The notes beneath the pieces are model-generated. The model made no database searches. It worked only from the letters and a program-made list of their open reading frames with translations, and was not told the DNA's origin. DNA of 64,000 nucleotides. Origin: G963674835 sp963674835. Its GTDB lineage: Bacteria; Planctomycetota; Planctomycetia; Pirellulales; Thermoguttaceae. Made by a program: the position numbers and the translations under genes. The DNA is taken from NCBI GenBank assembly GCA_963674835.2, contig CAXXKC010000002.1:248001-312000 (forward strand). Direction: 5' to 3'. This document shows, piece by piece, positions 45,578 to 54,819 of this stretch; the stretch's first letter is position 1; each line of letters opens with the position of its first letter.

Positions 45578-47248
45578 TCAGCGCGGGTGGTCTGAATGAG
45601 GCTGCGGCGTTGCGGCGTTGAGTTGGTCGCGGACTTCCTGGGGCGGCTCCCAGCCGATCTTGCGTTCTACATCCGGAGCATAGGCACAGGTGACGACGAC
45701 CAGTTCCATTTCGCGAACCTTCGCGGGCGGCAGGTTGATTTGCACCTGCGTGTAGCCGTCGGCATACCAGGACTGGTAGCCATCGGTCGTGCCTTGCGGG
45801 ATCTCGTGGCCGTTGACGCGGAGGTCGGCAATTTGCGGCCGACGATAAGGCAGCCGAAGACGTATCCCCAGGCCGTGTTCGACTGCGTGCGGCTGAACCC
45901 ATTTGGCGGGGGTGCGGCGCTGGACGTAGAGCTTGTCTTCGGGACCGGCGTCGACGAAGGCACGAATCGCAGCGGGGTCGACGCCAGGCAGACCTTCGAG
46001 ATTGGCCAGAAAACGACCCTTGTCGGCGTCGAGCCGTTTGCCGCCCTCGTCGGTCAACGCCAGGACGTACGAGTCGCGGCCGTCGGTCTGCGGATAGAGC
46101 ATCGCCTGGGCAAACCGACCCTGCTGCTGCCAGAGTTCGACGCGGCTCGTTCGGCGCTCGGCGGCGTTGCCGCCCAGGGCGGTGAGAAAATGGCCCAGGA
46201 ACGACGTGACACGATCGACGGGGTAGCCGGTGGCCGGCTCGCCGGGCCAGGTCTCATTGCCGATCTTGAGCAACCCACGCACGCGCGCCACGCCGCTTTC
46301 CTCCCAGCCAATTTCCAGTGTCGAGACCATCGTGTGGTACTTCGCATAAGCGTACTGTGCGGTATAGAAATTGGGCCGTCCCAGCCACACGCGATCGGCG
46401 ATGGGCTGCATCGCGGGCCCCCAGAACATCTGCTGGGCGTCGGCCTCGAACCGCTCAGAGCCGTAACCTGCCTCGACGCCGGCCGCGACCATGGCCTCGG
46501 TTACCCGCCAGTCCCAGGGCCGAAGCGAGTTGTTCGAGTAGGCCGAGCCGGTGATCTCGAACATCGTCTGCCCCTGGTACATGGTCCGATCGCCGAGGCG
46601 CTCAGGTGGATACTCCTGCAACCCGGTGCCGTGGAGATCGACGTTTACCTCGGGCTGATACCGATCGACCACGGCCAGGAATGCCGCGAGCTCCGGCGCC
46701 TTTTCGAGATCGGGATAGGCCATTTTGTTGAGGTCCCACGCGCCGGGCCGACCCGTGTATGGATCGATCCCGTTCGCGTTGAAAAACCGATCCGTTTCGA
46801 AGAAGGCCTCCGGTTGAACGATCGGCATCAGGAGCACGATCTGCTTCTGCCTTGTGCGGCGGGCCTCGGGCGATTCGCCCAGAAGCCACTCGATCAGATG
46901 TAACGCGGTCGTCGTGCCGGATCGCTCCGGGCCGGCATGCAAGCACGAGACGAGCGCCACCTGCTTGTCCTGGTCAGCGGCGCCCTTGTCGGTGATCTTC
47001 ACCAGGTAAATGGGCGAGCCGCCGGTCGAACCGCCGACCTTCTCCAGGGTACAGATATCGGGGTGTTTCTCGGCCCAGAAGTGCAAGGTGGCTTCATATT
47101 CCTGCTGCGTGACGCGGTGCATCCGCGCCTTCCACGGCTGGGGTAACCGGTCCAAGCGGGCCCGGACCGTCTCGGCGTCCTGGGCGATCGCCACCGTGCC
47201 GACCATGAGCAGACAAATCAACGCGACGAGGCTGCGGTGAACCGTCAT
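45578..47248 (-). CDS. Exported M14 family zinc carboxypeptidase-like protein
   Basis: The protein is 556 residues from the ATG at 47248, with AAAGGAG upstream and a signal peptide (LVALICLLMVGTVAIA). The M14 fold is recognisable: the first zinc motif is in SCLHAGPERSG (H104, E108), the second His in VNVDLHGTG, and the catalytic Glu in LEIGWEES. The spacing H-x-x-x-E is one residue longer than the usual HxxE. The C-terminal 200 residues are extra and beta-rich. It should cleave C-terminal residues or amide-linked groups outside the cytoplasm. Confidence 0.8.
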   Translation of the reverse strand: MTVHRSLVALICLLMVGTVAIAQDAETVRARLDRLPQPWKARMHRVTQQEYEATLHFWAEKHPDICTLEKVGGSTGGSPIYLVKITDKGAADQDKQVALVSCLHAGPERSGTTTALHLIEWLLGESPEARRTRQKQIVLLMPIVQPEAFFETDRFFNANGIDPYTGRPGAWDLNKMAYPDLEKAPELAAFLAVVDRYQPEVNVDLHGTGLQEYPPERLGDRTMYQGQTMFEITGSAYSNNSLRPWDWRVTEAMVAAGVEAGYGSERFEADAQQMFWGPAMQPIADRVWLGRPNFYTAQYAYAKYHTMVSTLEIGWEESGVARVRGLLKIGNETWPGEPATGYPVDRVTSFLGHFLTALGGNAAERRTSRVELWQQQGRFAQAMLYPQTDGRDSYVLALTDEGGKRLDADKGRFLANLEGLPGVDPAAIRAFVDAGPEDKLYVQRRTPAKWVQPHAVEHGLGIRLRLPYRRPQIADLRVNGHEIPQGTTDGYQSWYADGYTQVQINLPPAKVREMELVVVTCAYAPDVERKIGWEPPQEVRDQLNAATPQPHSDHPR

Positions 47249-47480
47249 GATTGCGTTGTCTCCTTTGGCGTGCATCATAAATCCGACATTCTTCAATGCG
47301 GCATTCTGTTGACTTCTGCCCGGAAACGCATAAGGTAAGAGACGGCTGACAGCTTGTCAACTTGACGAATCGTCTGCGTGAAATAACCGACTCGGCGGTC
47401 TGTTTTCCGAGAGGACTTTCGGCCCGTGCGCGTTCCGCCACGACCTTCCTTCCCCGACCCTTGAAGTGTTAGCAGGTCCC

Positions 47481-47981
47481 ATGATCCGACTCTGCGTGCC
47501 AGACGACTTTGACGCGATTCTCGATATCATCAACGACGCTTCGCAGGCCTATCGGGGCGTTATCCCTGAGGACCGTTTCCCGGATCCGTACATGCCTGCG
47601 CACGAACTGAAGCACGAGATGGAATGCGGCGTATCGTTTTGGGGAGCGGAAGAGGGGGGTCGGTTGGTGGGCGTTATGGGAATCCAGCCCGTCGAGGATG
47701 TTACGCTTATCCGTCACGCGTACGTACGCACGCAGCGCCGAGGGCAGGGAATCGGCACGACCCTCCTGGCGCACCTCCGCCAGCAGACCGACACTCCGGT
47801 GCTGATGGGCACCTGGGTCGACGCGCACTGGGCGATACGGTTCTACCAGAAGCACGGATTCCGTCTTGTGACTCCGCAAGAGAAGGATCGGCTGCTTCGC
47901 AAGTACTGGGATATTCCCGAACGGCAGGTGGAAACGTCCGTCGTTCTGGCCGACGAACGATGGTTCGAACGGGCCGCGTGA
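47481..47981 (+). CDS. GNAT family N-acetyltransferase
   Basis: The protein is 166 residues from the ATG at 47481. The acetyl-CoA-binding motif A is clear in VRTQRRGQGIGTTLL, and motif B contains WAIRFYQKHGFR, close to the YE.GF pattern of the family. The N-terminus IRLCVPDDFDAILDIIND is usual for small-molecule or phosphinothricin-type acetyltransferases. The acceptor is unknown. Confidence 0.88.
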   Translation: MIRLCVPDDFDAILDIINDASQAYRGVIPEDRFPDPYMPAHELKHEMECGVSFWGAEEGGRLVGVMGIQPVEDVTLIRHAYVRTQRRGQGIGTTLLAHLRQQTDTPVLMGTWVDAHWAIRFYQKHGFRLVTPQEKDRLLRKYWDIPERQVETSVVLADERWFERAA

Positions 47982-48327
47982 TCCTTGGTATGGCGCGGCT
48001 GCCACGGGGGGCTGGCATTCGTCAGCAATCGCCTTCGGGCGCCTTTTCGATTTGCGTGTCCCCTCGGTCGTCGTCTGTGCACCCGTGGTGGACCGATGCG
48101 AGCTCGAACGACATGGGGGATCACCGCCGTTAACCCGACCTTTGGCCTACCAGGATGTGGCGATAGAGACAAATCGATACAACCCATTCGGGGCATCCCT
48201 GCCCGCAGAATTGGAGTTTGTGCCGGGAGAATGTCGAATCATAGCAATGCGCACTGTCGGCATAAGCGGCATGTTTACGCAGCCTGAGATGGTGCCGGTG
48301 ACCGAAGGAATTTCGTGAGCCGCAGTC
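47982..48327. other. Intergenic region, nothing recognised
   Basis: These 346 bases between two plus-strand genes contain no supported gene. A GAAGGA at 48304-48309 lies somewhat far (18 bp) from the next ATG. No clear promoter or terminator is visible. Confidence 0.4.
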
Positions 48328-49653
48328 ATGACTTCCGCCTTGCTTGTTTCTGACCACCCGCCACGATGGACGCCCTCGGTTGTTTGCGAAACACGATGGC
48401 AGGATACGCCCGCGTCAGTGGCGAGCGCCGTCGTCGACTTCTTCGGTAAGTGTGACGAGTTCTTTGCCGACCCCAAGGTCGTCACCGGCCGCGATCGCAG
48501 CCTGGCGGCCGATCTGTTCACTCGGGTGTCGCCACCCGATAATGCGGGTCCATCGATGGACTGCAACGGTCGTCGCCAGATCCAGTTCAGCACCAACGAT
48601 TACCTCGGCCTGGCCATGCATGCGGAGGTACGCGCGCGTGTCGTCGAGGTCGTTGAGCAGTACGGCATCTGCTCTCCGATGGGGTCCCGAATGCTGACCG
48701 GCACTACCGAGGCGCATGTTCAACTGGAGCGCCAGCTGGCATCGTTCAAGCGCTGCGAAGCGGCCGTCACATTCGCGAGCGGCATGATGGCGATGATGGG
48801 CACGCTGTTGGCCCTGGCCGGCTCGCGGGACTTGCTCATTCTGGACGAGCGGGCTCACGCCAGCCTGCTGGTGGGCGCTAAGGCGTGCGGCGCGAAGCTC
48901 GTCTTCTTCCGCCACAATGATATCGAGCACCTGGAGAGCATTCTCGTGCGCACTGCCGCCGAGCATCCCTCGCGGGCGATCATCGTGGACGGCGTGTACA
49001 GCATGGATGGCGACATTGGGCCGCTCGACGAGCTCGTGTTGCTGAAGAAGAAGTACAACGCTCGGCTGATCGTCGACGATGCCCACGGGACGGGTGTTTT
49101 TGGTCCACGGGGGCGCGGCACGGCCGCCGAATTGGGCGTCGAGCGCGACGTCGATCTGCACCTGGGCACGTTCAGCAAGGCCGTGGGCACGATCGGTGGT
49201 TTCGTGGCCGGCAACGCCCCGGTTGTCGAGTATATCCGGTTTCACTCGCCTACGTACATCTTTACGAAGGCAATGCCGCTGGCGGTGGTCGAGGCGACGC
49301 GCGTCGCCTTGGATTTGCTCGAGCAGGCCGACGAGCGGCGCCAACGCGTTTGGGCGAACCGGAAGCATCTGCAGGAAGGGCTCCGGGCCCGCGGCTTCGA
49401 CGTCGGCGGCACCGAATCGCCCATCACGCCGATCCAATTGCGCGGCAACGACGCGCTGTATTTCGCGGACGAGTTGCGGAAGGTCTACGGCATCTGGGTA
49501 TCGCCCGTCGTGTATCCGGCGATCAGCTTGGGGCGTTCGATCCTCAGGGTCATTCCGACAGCCATGCACACGGACCAGGATATCGATCAGCTTCTGGGCG
49601 GATTGGCCGCCATCCGAGGGACCATGACCCTCGGTTCGATGCAGGCCGCGTGA
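48328..49653 (+). CDS. Alpha-oxoamine synthase-like PLP enzyme (BioF/KBL/SPT type)
   Basis: The protein is 441 residues. It matches the alpha-oxoamine synthase fold: STNDYLGLAMH, SGMMAMMGTL, the PLP-contacting VDDAHGTGVFG, and the Schiff-base Lys284 in LGTFSKAVGTIGG. Members condense an amino acid with an acyl thioester (8-amino-7-oxononanoate, aminoketobutyrate, ketosphinganine). The N-terminal extension before NDYLGL is about 90 residues, longer than in BioF or Kbl (about 45) and nearer to serine palmitoyltransferase-like proteins. The exact product is undecided. The next gene on the other strand ends 4 bp away. Confidence 0.8.
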   Translation: MTSALLVSDHPPRWTPSVVCETRWQDTPASVASAVVDFFGKCDEFFADPKVVTGRDRSLAADLFTRVSPPDNAGPSMDCNGRRQIQFSTNDYLGLAMHAEVRARVVEVVEQYGICSPMGSRMLTGTTEAHVQLERQLASFKRCEAAVTFASGMMAMMGTLLALAGSRDLLILDERAHASLLVGAKACGAKLVFFRHNDIEHLESILVRTAAEHPSRAIIVDGVYSMDGDIGPLDELVLLKKKYNARLIVDDAHGTGVFGPRGRGTAAELGVERDVDLHLGTFSKAVGTIGGFVAGNAPVVEYIRFHSPTYIFTKAMPLAVVEATRVALDLLEQADERRQRVWANRKHLQEGLRARGFDVGGTESPITPIQLRGNDALYFADELRKVYGIWVSPVVYPAISLGRSILRVIPTAMHTDQDIDQLLGGLAAIRGTMTLGSMQAA

Positions 49654-49657
49654 GGCG

Positions 49658-51820
49658 TTACTGCCGATCGGTGGTTCCCGCGGCCGCGCTGTGAAGGCGT
49701 GCTTGCTCGGTGACGAACACCCAATAGACCAACTGCCCGATCTTTGCGGAACGCAGCCAGTTGCGTTGGGCCGGCGGCTTCGATTCGTGGAGCAGGTCCC
49801 AAAGATCCTCGAGGACCGAGTGGTTGCTCCCGTAGTAGGAGTGACCTAGGAGCGAAGTGTCGACCGAAGTGACGTCGACCGTGTCGATCCCCGGAATGAC
49901 GAGCATGCCTTCGCCCGAGTCGCCCGCCCGGGGATATCCGTGCACCTGCTTGGAGAGGACCAGGGCCTCATCGTTCGACGATGCGTAGAGCGTGACGCGG
50001 TCGGCGATCTGTGTGATGGCGGGGGCGATGTCGCGACGGAAGATATCTGCATCGATGTCGGGTGCAGTAAGCACAACCTGACGGAACATCGGTTCGGCGC
50101 GTTGCTTCATCTCGTATGTCAGCGATTGCAGTGCGGCCGTCAGCGCCCGGTTACCCATGCTGTGGGCGATCAGGTGTACGGACTTCGCACCGCTGCGCTC
50201 GGCCACACCGATCAGGAAATCCTTCAGGTGGGGCACCGTCCAGGCGACGTTCGTCTCGTCGACCGTGTATTGCAGGAGCCCCCCCTGCGACGGCCAACTG
50301 TAGAAGATCGGCGCCCCGTCGAACTTCAGGTCGTAGGCGAGTTGCGCGGTTCGGCGGGCTGCCGCCTCGAACGTGACGTTGAACCCGTGCACGAACACGA
50401 ACGCTTCCTTGGTCGGGGAATCGTCAACTCGAGTGCGGAGTTTCGTGAAGAAGGCCTCGTCCGATTCGGGCGTTACGTCCATGATCACGACATGTTTCGT
50501 GGGATCTTCCTGGAATTCGAGCTTGAGGATCGAGGGCCGCTCGACTTCTCCGACCTGGTGGGTTTTGGGGATACTGATATCGCACGTTCCCATTTCCATC
50601 TCGCCTCGCTCGTTGCCGTACACGCGAGCCAGTGCGGGATTGGCGGGAGCTGTGGGCACCTGTAACACGGCCGCCAGCGTGAGGCCGACCATGACGAGCG
50701 TTCCCAGGGCGAGGCCCGCCGTCGACAGCCACCCTCGCCGCAAACGCACGACCATGATTCCCAACACGAGGGCCAGCGACGCGCAAACGGCGGTGCCCCC
50801 GACCCAGAGAACGTACGACGCAGCCGTGGGACTTGCGTTCGTGATCGGCAGGCGATCCGTTCCGTAGAAGACGGTCATCTTCGTGTAGTCGGCGGAGTCG
50901 GCATCGGCCGCTGCGGCTGCGGTCTCCGTGGTTGCCGGCGCCGTGGGCTCGGGGGCGATTTCGGCGGTGGTGGCCTCTGGAGCGGCCTTGGGTTCCACGG
51001 TGGGGCCTTCGGTCGGCGGCGCCGTGGGCGCCGGCATTGGAGCGGTGGCAGCGGGTGCCGGCGCGGTCTCGGCAGCCATCTTCGGAAGGGCCGTAGCGGA
51101 GCCGCCCGATCCGCCGCTCAGCAAAGCCCTCGGTGTGGGCGTTGCCGCCGGCGGTGGTGAAGCGTCTTCCGCCGGCGCGGTCGCACGCAATGATTGGTCG
51201 TCGGTGGGAACGGCCGCGCGGAGGGCTGCGGTAGCCGCCGATCCGCCGCTGAGCAAAGACCTCGGCGCGGTGGCCGCAGGCGCAGGCATTGCCGCAGCCG
51301 GCGGGGAGACATCTTCCGCCGGCGCGGTTGCGCGCAATGATCGGTCGTCGGCAGTGGCTGTCGCGCGGAGGGCTGCATCGTCCGGCGGCGCGTCCAGAAG
51401 TGGTTCCGCGGGGAGGGATGCCGATTCGGAAGGTGCGATCATGAACTGCGGCGTGAGAGATTCGGACGCCAGCGGGTCACGATTCGAATCGACATTGATT
51501 TCGATGCCGGCACTGGGCTCGGGCTTGGGCTCGGGTTTGGGCCGGGCGGCCGTCGACGCTCTGCTGCGCGGCCGGGCCATGGTCGGCTTCTCGGTGGCTG
51601 TTACCGCCGGCGAAGCATCTGCGGCGGCAGACTCGGCGGGCGACGGCTCGACGGGGGTGGCTTGTGCCTGTTCGCTTGGTGTCGCCGTGGCCGAATCCGG
51701 CGCTGCTGAGTCGCCCTTCTTCAGGTCCGCTTGCTGGGGCTGCGCGCCGCAGCCTGCCATCGTCAGGACGCAACCGACGATTCCAACCAGTGCGAAGCTC
51801 GTCCAACCACGCGTGTGCAT
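49658..51820 (-). CDS. Large lipoprotein with Ala/Pro repeat linker and DUF900-type alpha/beta-hydrolase
   Basis: The protein is 720 residues from the ATG at 51820 behind GGAGAG. A lipoprotein leader ends TMAGC. Residues about 25-355 are an Ala/Pro/Ser-rich low-complexity linker with a duplicated unit containing SLRATAPAED and LLSGGS. Two hydrophobic segments (about 370-410) follow, then an alpha/beta-hydrolase with FVFVHGFNV, FYSWPS and the elbow IAHSMGN (S554). The linker probably spans the envelope. DUF900-type hydrolases are esterase-like with unknown substrates. The protein at 39480 has the same motif order. Confidence 0.72.
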   Translation of the reverse strand: MHTRGWTSFALVGIVGCVLTMAGCGAQPQQADLKKGDSAAPDSATATPSEQAQATPVEPSPAESAAADASPAVTATEKPTMARPRSRASTAARPKPEPKPEPSAGIEINVDSNRDPLASESLTPQFMIAPSESASLPAEPLLDAPPDDAALRATATADDRSLRATAPAEDVSPPAAAMPAPAATAPRSLLSGGSAATAALRAAVPTDDQSLRATAPAEDASPPPAATPTPRALLSGGSGGSATALPKMAAETAPAPAATAPMPAPTAPPTEGPTVEPKAAPEATTAEIAPEPTAPATTETAAAAADADSADYTKMTVFYGTDRLPITNASPTAASYVLWVGGTAVCASLALVLGIMVVRLRRGWLSTAGLALGTLVMVGLTLAAVLQVPTAPANPALARVYGNERGEMEMGTCDISIPKTHQVGEVERPSILKLEFQEDPTKHVVIMDVTPESDEAFFTKLRTRVDDSPTKEAFVFVHGFNVTFEAAARRTAQLAYDLKFDGAPIFYSWPSQGGLLQYTVDETNVAWTVPHLKDFLIGVAERSGAKSVHLIAHSMGNRALTAALQSLTYEMKQRAEPMFRQVVLTAPDIDADIFRRDIAPAITQIADRVTLYASSNDEALVLSKQVHGYPRAGDSGEGMLVIPGIDTVDVTSVDTSLLGHSYYGSNHSVLEDLWDLLHESKPPAQRNWLRSAKIGQLVYWVFVTEQARLHSAAAGTTDRQ
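51108..51375. repeat. Tandem duplication in lipoprotein linker
   Basis: Two direct copies of a unit of about 132 bp start at 51108 and 51240, with small indels. They encode the repeated LRATAPAED / LLSGGS unit of the lipoprotein linker and were probably made by slippage or unequal crossover. Confidence 0.6.
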
Positions 51821-52306
51821 TGAAATGCTCTCCCGGCAGTCGACGCCTGTGAAGCCGACACAGTCTGCATTCAAGGACCCAATGACCGTGGCCGAGGTCG
51901 CCGTACTTGCCGCTGGGCACTGGGTGTCAACGAAGCGCGCCGAAGCGTACCAGAAATGGGCCAAGTCCCCCAGAGCAATTACCACTGGTTGGGGCGAGAA
52001 CCGCGGGGGTGCTCGCGTCGGTGCGCCCACCCAGTGGCGTTCTCGCGCTCGTACCCAGCCCTGTAGGAGGACCACCTGGCTCGGCGGCGCCACTGGTGCG
52101 CAACCATCGGCACATCCAGTACGATCCCCCCGCTGTCGCTCTTGCCGAGCGTTCGGTGCGGTCTGGCGGAGCCGCATTGCTTCACAGGCCTGAAGCCCGA
52201 TGTATAATTCCGAGAATGAGTTACGAACGGGATGCGGTCCCCGTTCGCCGGTATCGGTGGCAACGATTTGTTCGCCGCCGGAGTATCCCACCCGGCTTGT
52301 GGCACG
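51821..52306. other. Divergent intergenic region
   Basis: These 486 bases lie between the minus-strand lipoprotein and the plus-strand zinc-ribbon gene. A TATAAT box at 52203-52208 with a weak TTGCTT-like -35 may serve the plus-strand gene. No further gene is supported. Confidence 0.4.
52203..52208 (+). promoter_or_regulatory. Candidate -10 box before the GYF-like gene
   Basis: A perfect TATAAT lies 98 bp before the ATG at 52307. The -35 region holds only TTGCTT at non-ideal spacing. The call is tentative. Confidence 0.3.
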
Positions 52307-53074
52307 ATGGGAATCCGATTCTTTTGTCCAAACGGACACAAGTTGAACGTCAAGACGTTCCTGGCCGGCAAGCGGGGCCTCTGTCCCAAATGCGGGGCCA
52401 AGGTTCTCATTCCGTCGGCGTCGGACCCGGCCGCCAGCAAGTCGCCCGACGAAGAAGCTCTGCCCCCGGAGTCGACGCCCGAGCAGCACGCACCTTCGGA
52501 GAGCGCACCTGAGCAACCGACGCCACCCGAGCTTCCGCCGCCCATCCCGCCATCGCCGCCGGGTGCTGGCGACGAGCCGGACACGCCGCGTCCACCCGCC
52601 TCAGACGCGTCGGATCCGCTGATATTCGAGGAGCTCGATTTCAACGCGCTGGAGGCATTCACCCGGCCCAAAGATCCGGGTCCGTCGCGGCACGTGGGTT
52701 CCGTGGAATCGTCTGGCGAGCTCAGTTGGTACGTCCGGCTGCCGTCGGGAGGCCAATTCGGTCCGGCTACGAGCGATGTGATTCGTTCGTGGATCGCGGA
52801 AGGTCGGGTGTCGGCCGATTCGCTCATTTGGCGAGAGGGCTGGCGCGACTGGCGGGTTGCCTCGTCGGAGTTCCCGGAGTTGGCCGCCGAGGAGGAAATG
52901 GCCCAGTTGCGGTCGATCGCGCCGCGCCGTCCTTCGCCGTCCTCCGCTCGTACGACGTCGGCGAAGCAGAAGCCTACCAGCTTCAGCCGAACCGCGCTTG
53001 TAATCATCCTGGTGACCGTTGCCGGAGCGATGGTCCTTTCCGGCGCACTGATTTGGCGCCTTTTCAGCCCATAA
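52307..53074 (+). CDS. Zinc-ribbon and GYF-like (DUF4339) domain membrane protein
   Basis: The protein is 255 residues from the ATG at 52307; the upstream GTG at 52232 is less likely. It begins with a short ribbon (RFFCPNGHKLNV...GLCPKCGAKV; one C-x-x-G-H and one C-x-x-C), then a Pro/Glu-rich linker (about 45-125). A GYF_2/DUF4339-type domain follows (WYVRLPSGGQFGP, then GRVSADSLIWREGWRDW), and one C-terminal membrane helix (VIILVTVAGAMVLSGALIW). This is a tail-anchored layout for protein-protein contact. The ATPase gene starts 21 bp downstream, suggesting a functional pair. Confidence 0.7.
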   Translation: MGIRFFCPNGHKLNVKTFLAGKRGLCPKCGAKVLIPSASDPAASKSPDEEALPPESTPEQHAPSESAPEQPTPPELPPPIPPSPPGAGDEPDTPRPPASDASDPLIFEELDFNALEAFTRPKDPGPSRHVGSVESSGELSWYVRLPSGGQFGPATSDVIRSWIAEGRVSADSLIWREGWRDWRVASSEFPELAAEEEMAQLRSIAPRRPSPSSARTTSAKQKPTSFSRTALVIILVTVAGAMVLSGALIWRLFSP

Positions 53075-53095
53075 CGCCACGCATTGAGAAACGTC

Positions 53096-54589
53096 ATGAA
53101 GATCCGGGACTTCCTCGAACACCACGGCATCGCGGACAATCCGTTTGCCGACGAAGACGCGCAGACGGACCTGGTCTTCAAGGGCTACTGCATCCGCAGC
53201 GTGTACCATCCGACGTGGGACAAGATCTACGGCAATCCGGCCGAGCCTGCGACGGCGATCGTGTTTGGTGAGAAGGGGTCGGGAAAGACGGCGTTGCGAT
53301 TGCAGATCGACCGCCACCTGGCCGAATACAACGCCGACCATCCGGAAGATTGCGTGTTCGTGATCCAGTACGACGATTTCAACCCGTTTCTGGACCGTTT
53401 CCGTGACACGCTGCCGCGGCGACGCCGGCGCGTGGATCGCGCGTTGGATTCGTGGAAGCTTTGGGATCACATGGACGCCATCCTCTCGCTGGGCACCACG
53501 CAGTTGGTAGATCGCATCCTGGAAGCGCGCAATACGAACCATCCGGCCGCGATCGATACGCAGCCGCTGCCGATCCAGCGTCTGGACCGTTCGCAGGTGC
53601 GCGACCTGCTGTTGCTGGCGGCCTGTTACGACCAGTCCACCGCCGAAACGCGCGGCAAGCGCTGGGCAAGGCTCCGGCGAAAGCTGCGGTTCCACACTTG
53701 GACGGCCCGTTGGGACGTGGCACTGGGTGTGGTGCTGACTGTCGCCATCGTGGCACTGATCGTTTGGCAGCGGGCCTGGCATTGGCTGGCCACGCCGTGG
53801 CCGTATGCGGCCGTTTTTGCCGCGTGGATTCCGAAGCTGTGGCACTGCCTGCGATGGACCTGGCGGGCATGGACGATCCAGCGTAACACCCGCACCTTGC
53901 AGCACAGTGTTCCGGTGGTCCGGCGCATCCTTTCCGGCTTTCCGGCCAGTCAGCTGACTGGGCAGCCGCTGCCGGCGCAGGCGAGGACGGACGATCGTTA
54001 CGAGCTGATGGCCAAGCTCCAGAATGTGCTGCGCAGCCTGGGCTTCAGCGGAATCGTGGTACTGGTGGACCGCGTTGACGAACCGTACGTGGTAAACGGT
54101 TCGGCGGAGCGGATGCGTGCCATCCTTTGGCCGATGCTGGACAACAAGTTTCTGAAACACCCTGGCATCGGCTTCAAGCTGCTGTTGCCGGCCGAACTGG
54201 TTTACTACATCGACCGGGAGGATCGCGAGTTCCACCAGCGAGCGCGTTTGGACAAGCAGAACCTAATCCGCTCGCTGGACTGGACGGGGCAGTCGCTGTA
54301 TGACCTGGCGAATGCCCGTCTGAAGGCATGTGCCGTGGAAGGCAAATCGCCAACCTTGAGCGACCTGCTGGACCCGGCGGTCGACCAGCAGCGACTGCTT
54401 GGTGCGATGCAGTCGCTTCGCGTGCCACGTCACCTGTTCAAGTTCCTCTACCGCCTATTGGTGACCCATACGAACGCCCACAGCGACGAAGACCCGGCAT
54501 GGAGGATCTCGGGGCTAACGTTCGAAACGGTGCTGGCATTGTATCTCCGCGACCAGGATGCGTACGAACGGGGCACCGCCACGGGTTAG
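53096..54589 (+). CDS. Membrane P-loop ATPase (KAP/STAND-like)
   Basis: The protein is 497 residues from the ATG at 53096. Walker A is GEKGSGKT (58-65), with K64 and T65. Two hydrophobic segments at about 215-260 (VALGVVLTVAIVALIVW; YAAVFAAWIP) interrupt the ATPase between Walker A and the Walker-B-like strand IVVLVDRVDEP (about 320). This insertion of membrane helices into the P-loop domain is typical of KAP NTPases, though overall similarity is only by pattern. It lies 21 bp after the GYF-like gene. It may be a membrane-linked signalling or stress ATPase; no known partner is seen. Confidence 0.6.
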   Translation: MKIRDFLEHHGIADNPFADEDAQTDLVFKGYCIRSVYHPTWDKIYGNPAEPATAIVFGEKGSGKTALRLQIDRHLAEYNADHPEDCVFVIQYDDFNPFLDRFRDTLPRRRRRVDRALDSWKLWDHMDAILSLGTTQLVDRILEARNTNHPAAIDTQPLPIQRLDRSQVRDLLLLAACYDQSTAETRGKRWARLRRKLRFHTWTARWDVALGVVLTVAIVALIVWQRAWHWLATPWPYAAVFAAWIPKLWHCLRWTWRAWTIQRNTRTLQHSVPVVRRILSGFPASQLTGQPLPAQARTDDRYELMAKLQNVLRSLGFSGIVVLVDRVDEPYVVNGSAERMRAILWPMLDNKFLKHPGIGFKLLLPAELVYYIDREDREFHQRARLDKQNLIRSLDWTGQSLYDLANARLKACAVEGKSPTLSDLLDPAVDQQRLLGAMQSLRVPRHLFKFLYRLLVTHTNAHSDEDPAWRISGLTFETVLALYLRDQDAYERGTATG

Positions 54590-54819
54590 TGCGTGTCGCG
54601 CCTAGCTGCGGCGTTCGCGGTGGCGTGTTTCTGCAGTTTCGAAAGCGGAATACACGCTACACGCACGCCGAATGCGGCCCAACCCCGGCTGCCTGAACAC
54701 CCCATTTCCTCACATTGTGCGGCCCTTTTCGCCTTGACGGGAATGAGCGTTCCTGCGAGACTCCCTAACCCTTGAGTCAAAGGGACAGACACGGAGCATT
54801 TGGAGCAGGAGATCGTAAG

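Noticed and set aside
45596..46903. A 435-residue plus-strand frame
   Set aside because: It is antisense to the M14 peptidase gene and shows no family features.
48415..49569. A 384-residue minus-strand frame
   Set aside because: It is antisense to the PLP synthase gene, which has a clear PLP-lysine motif.
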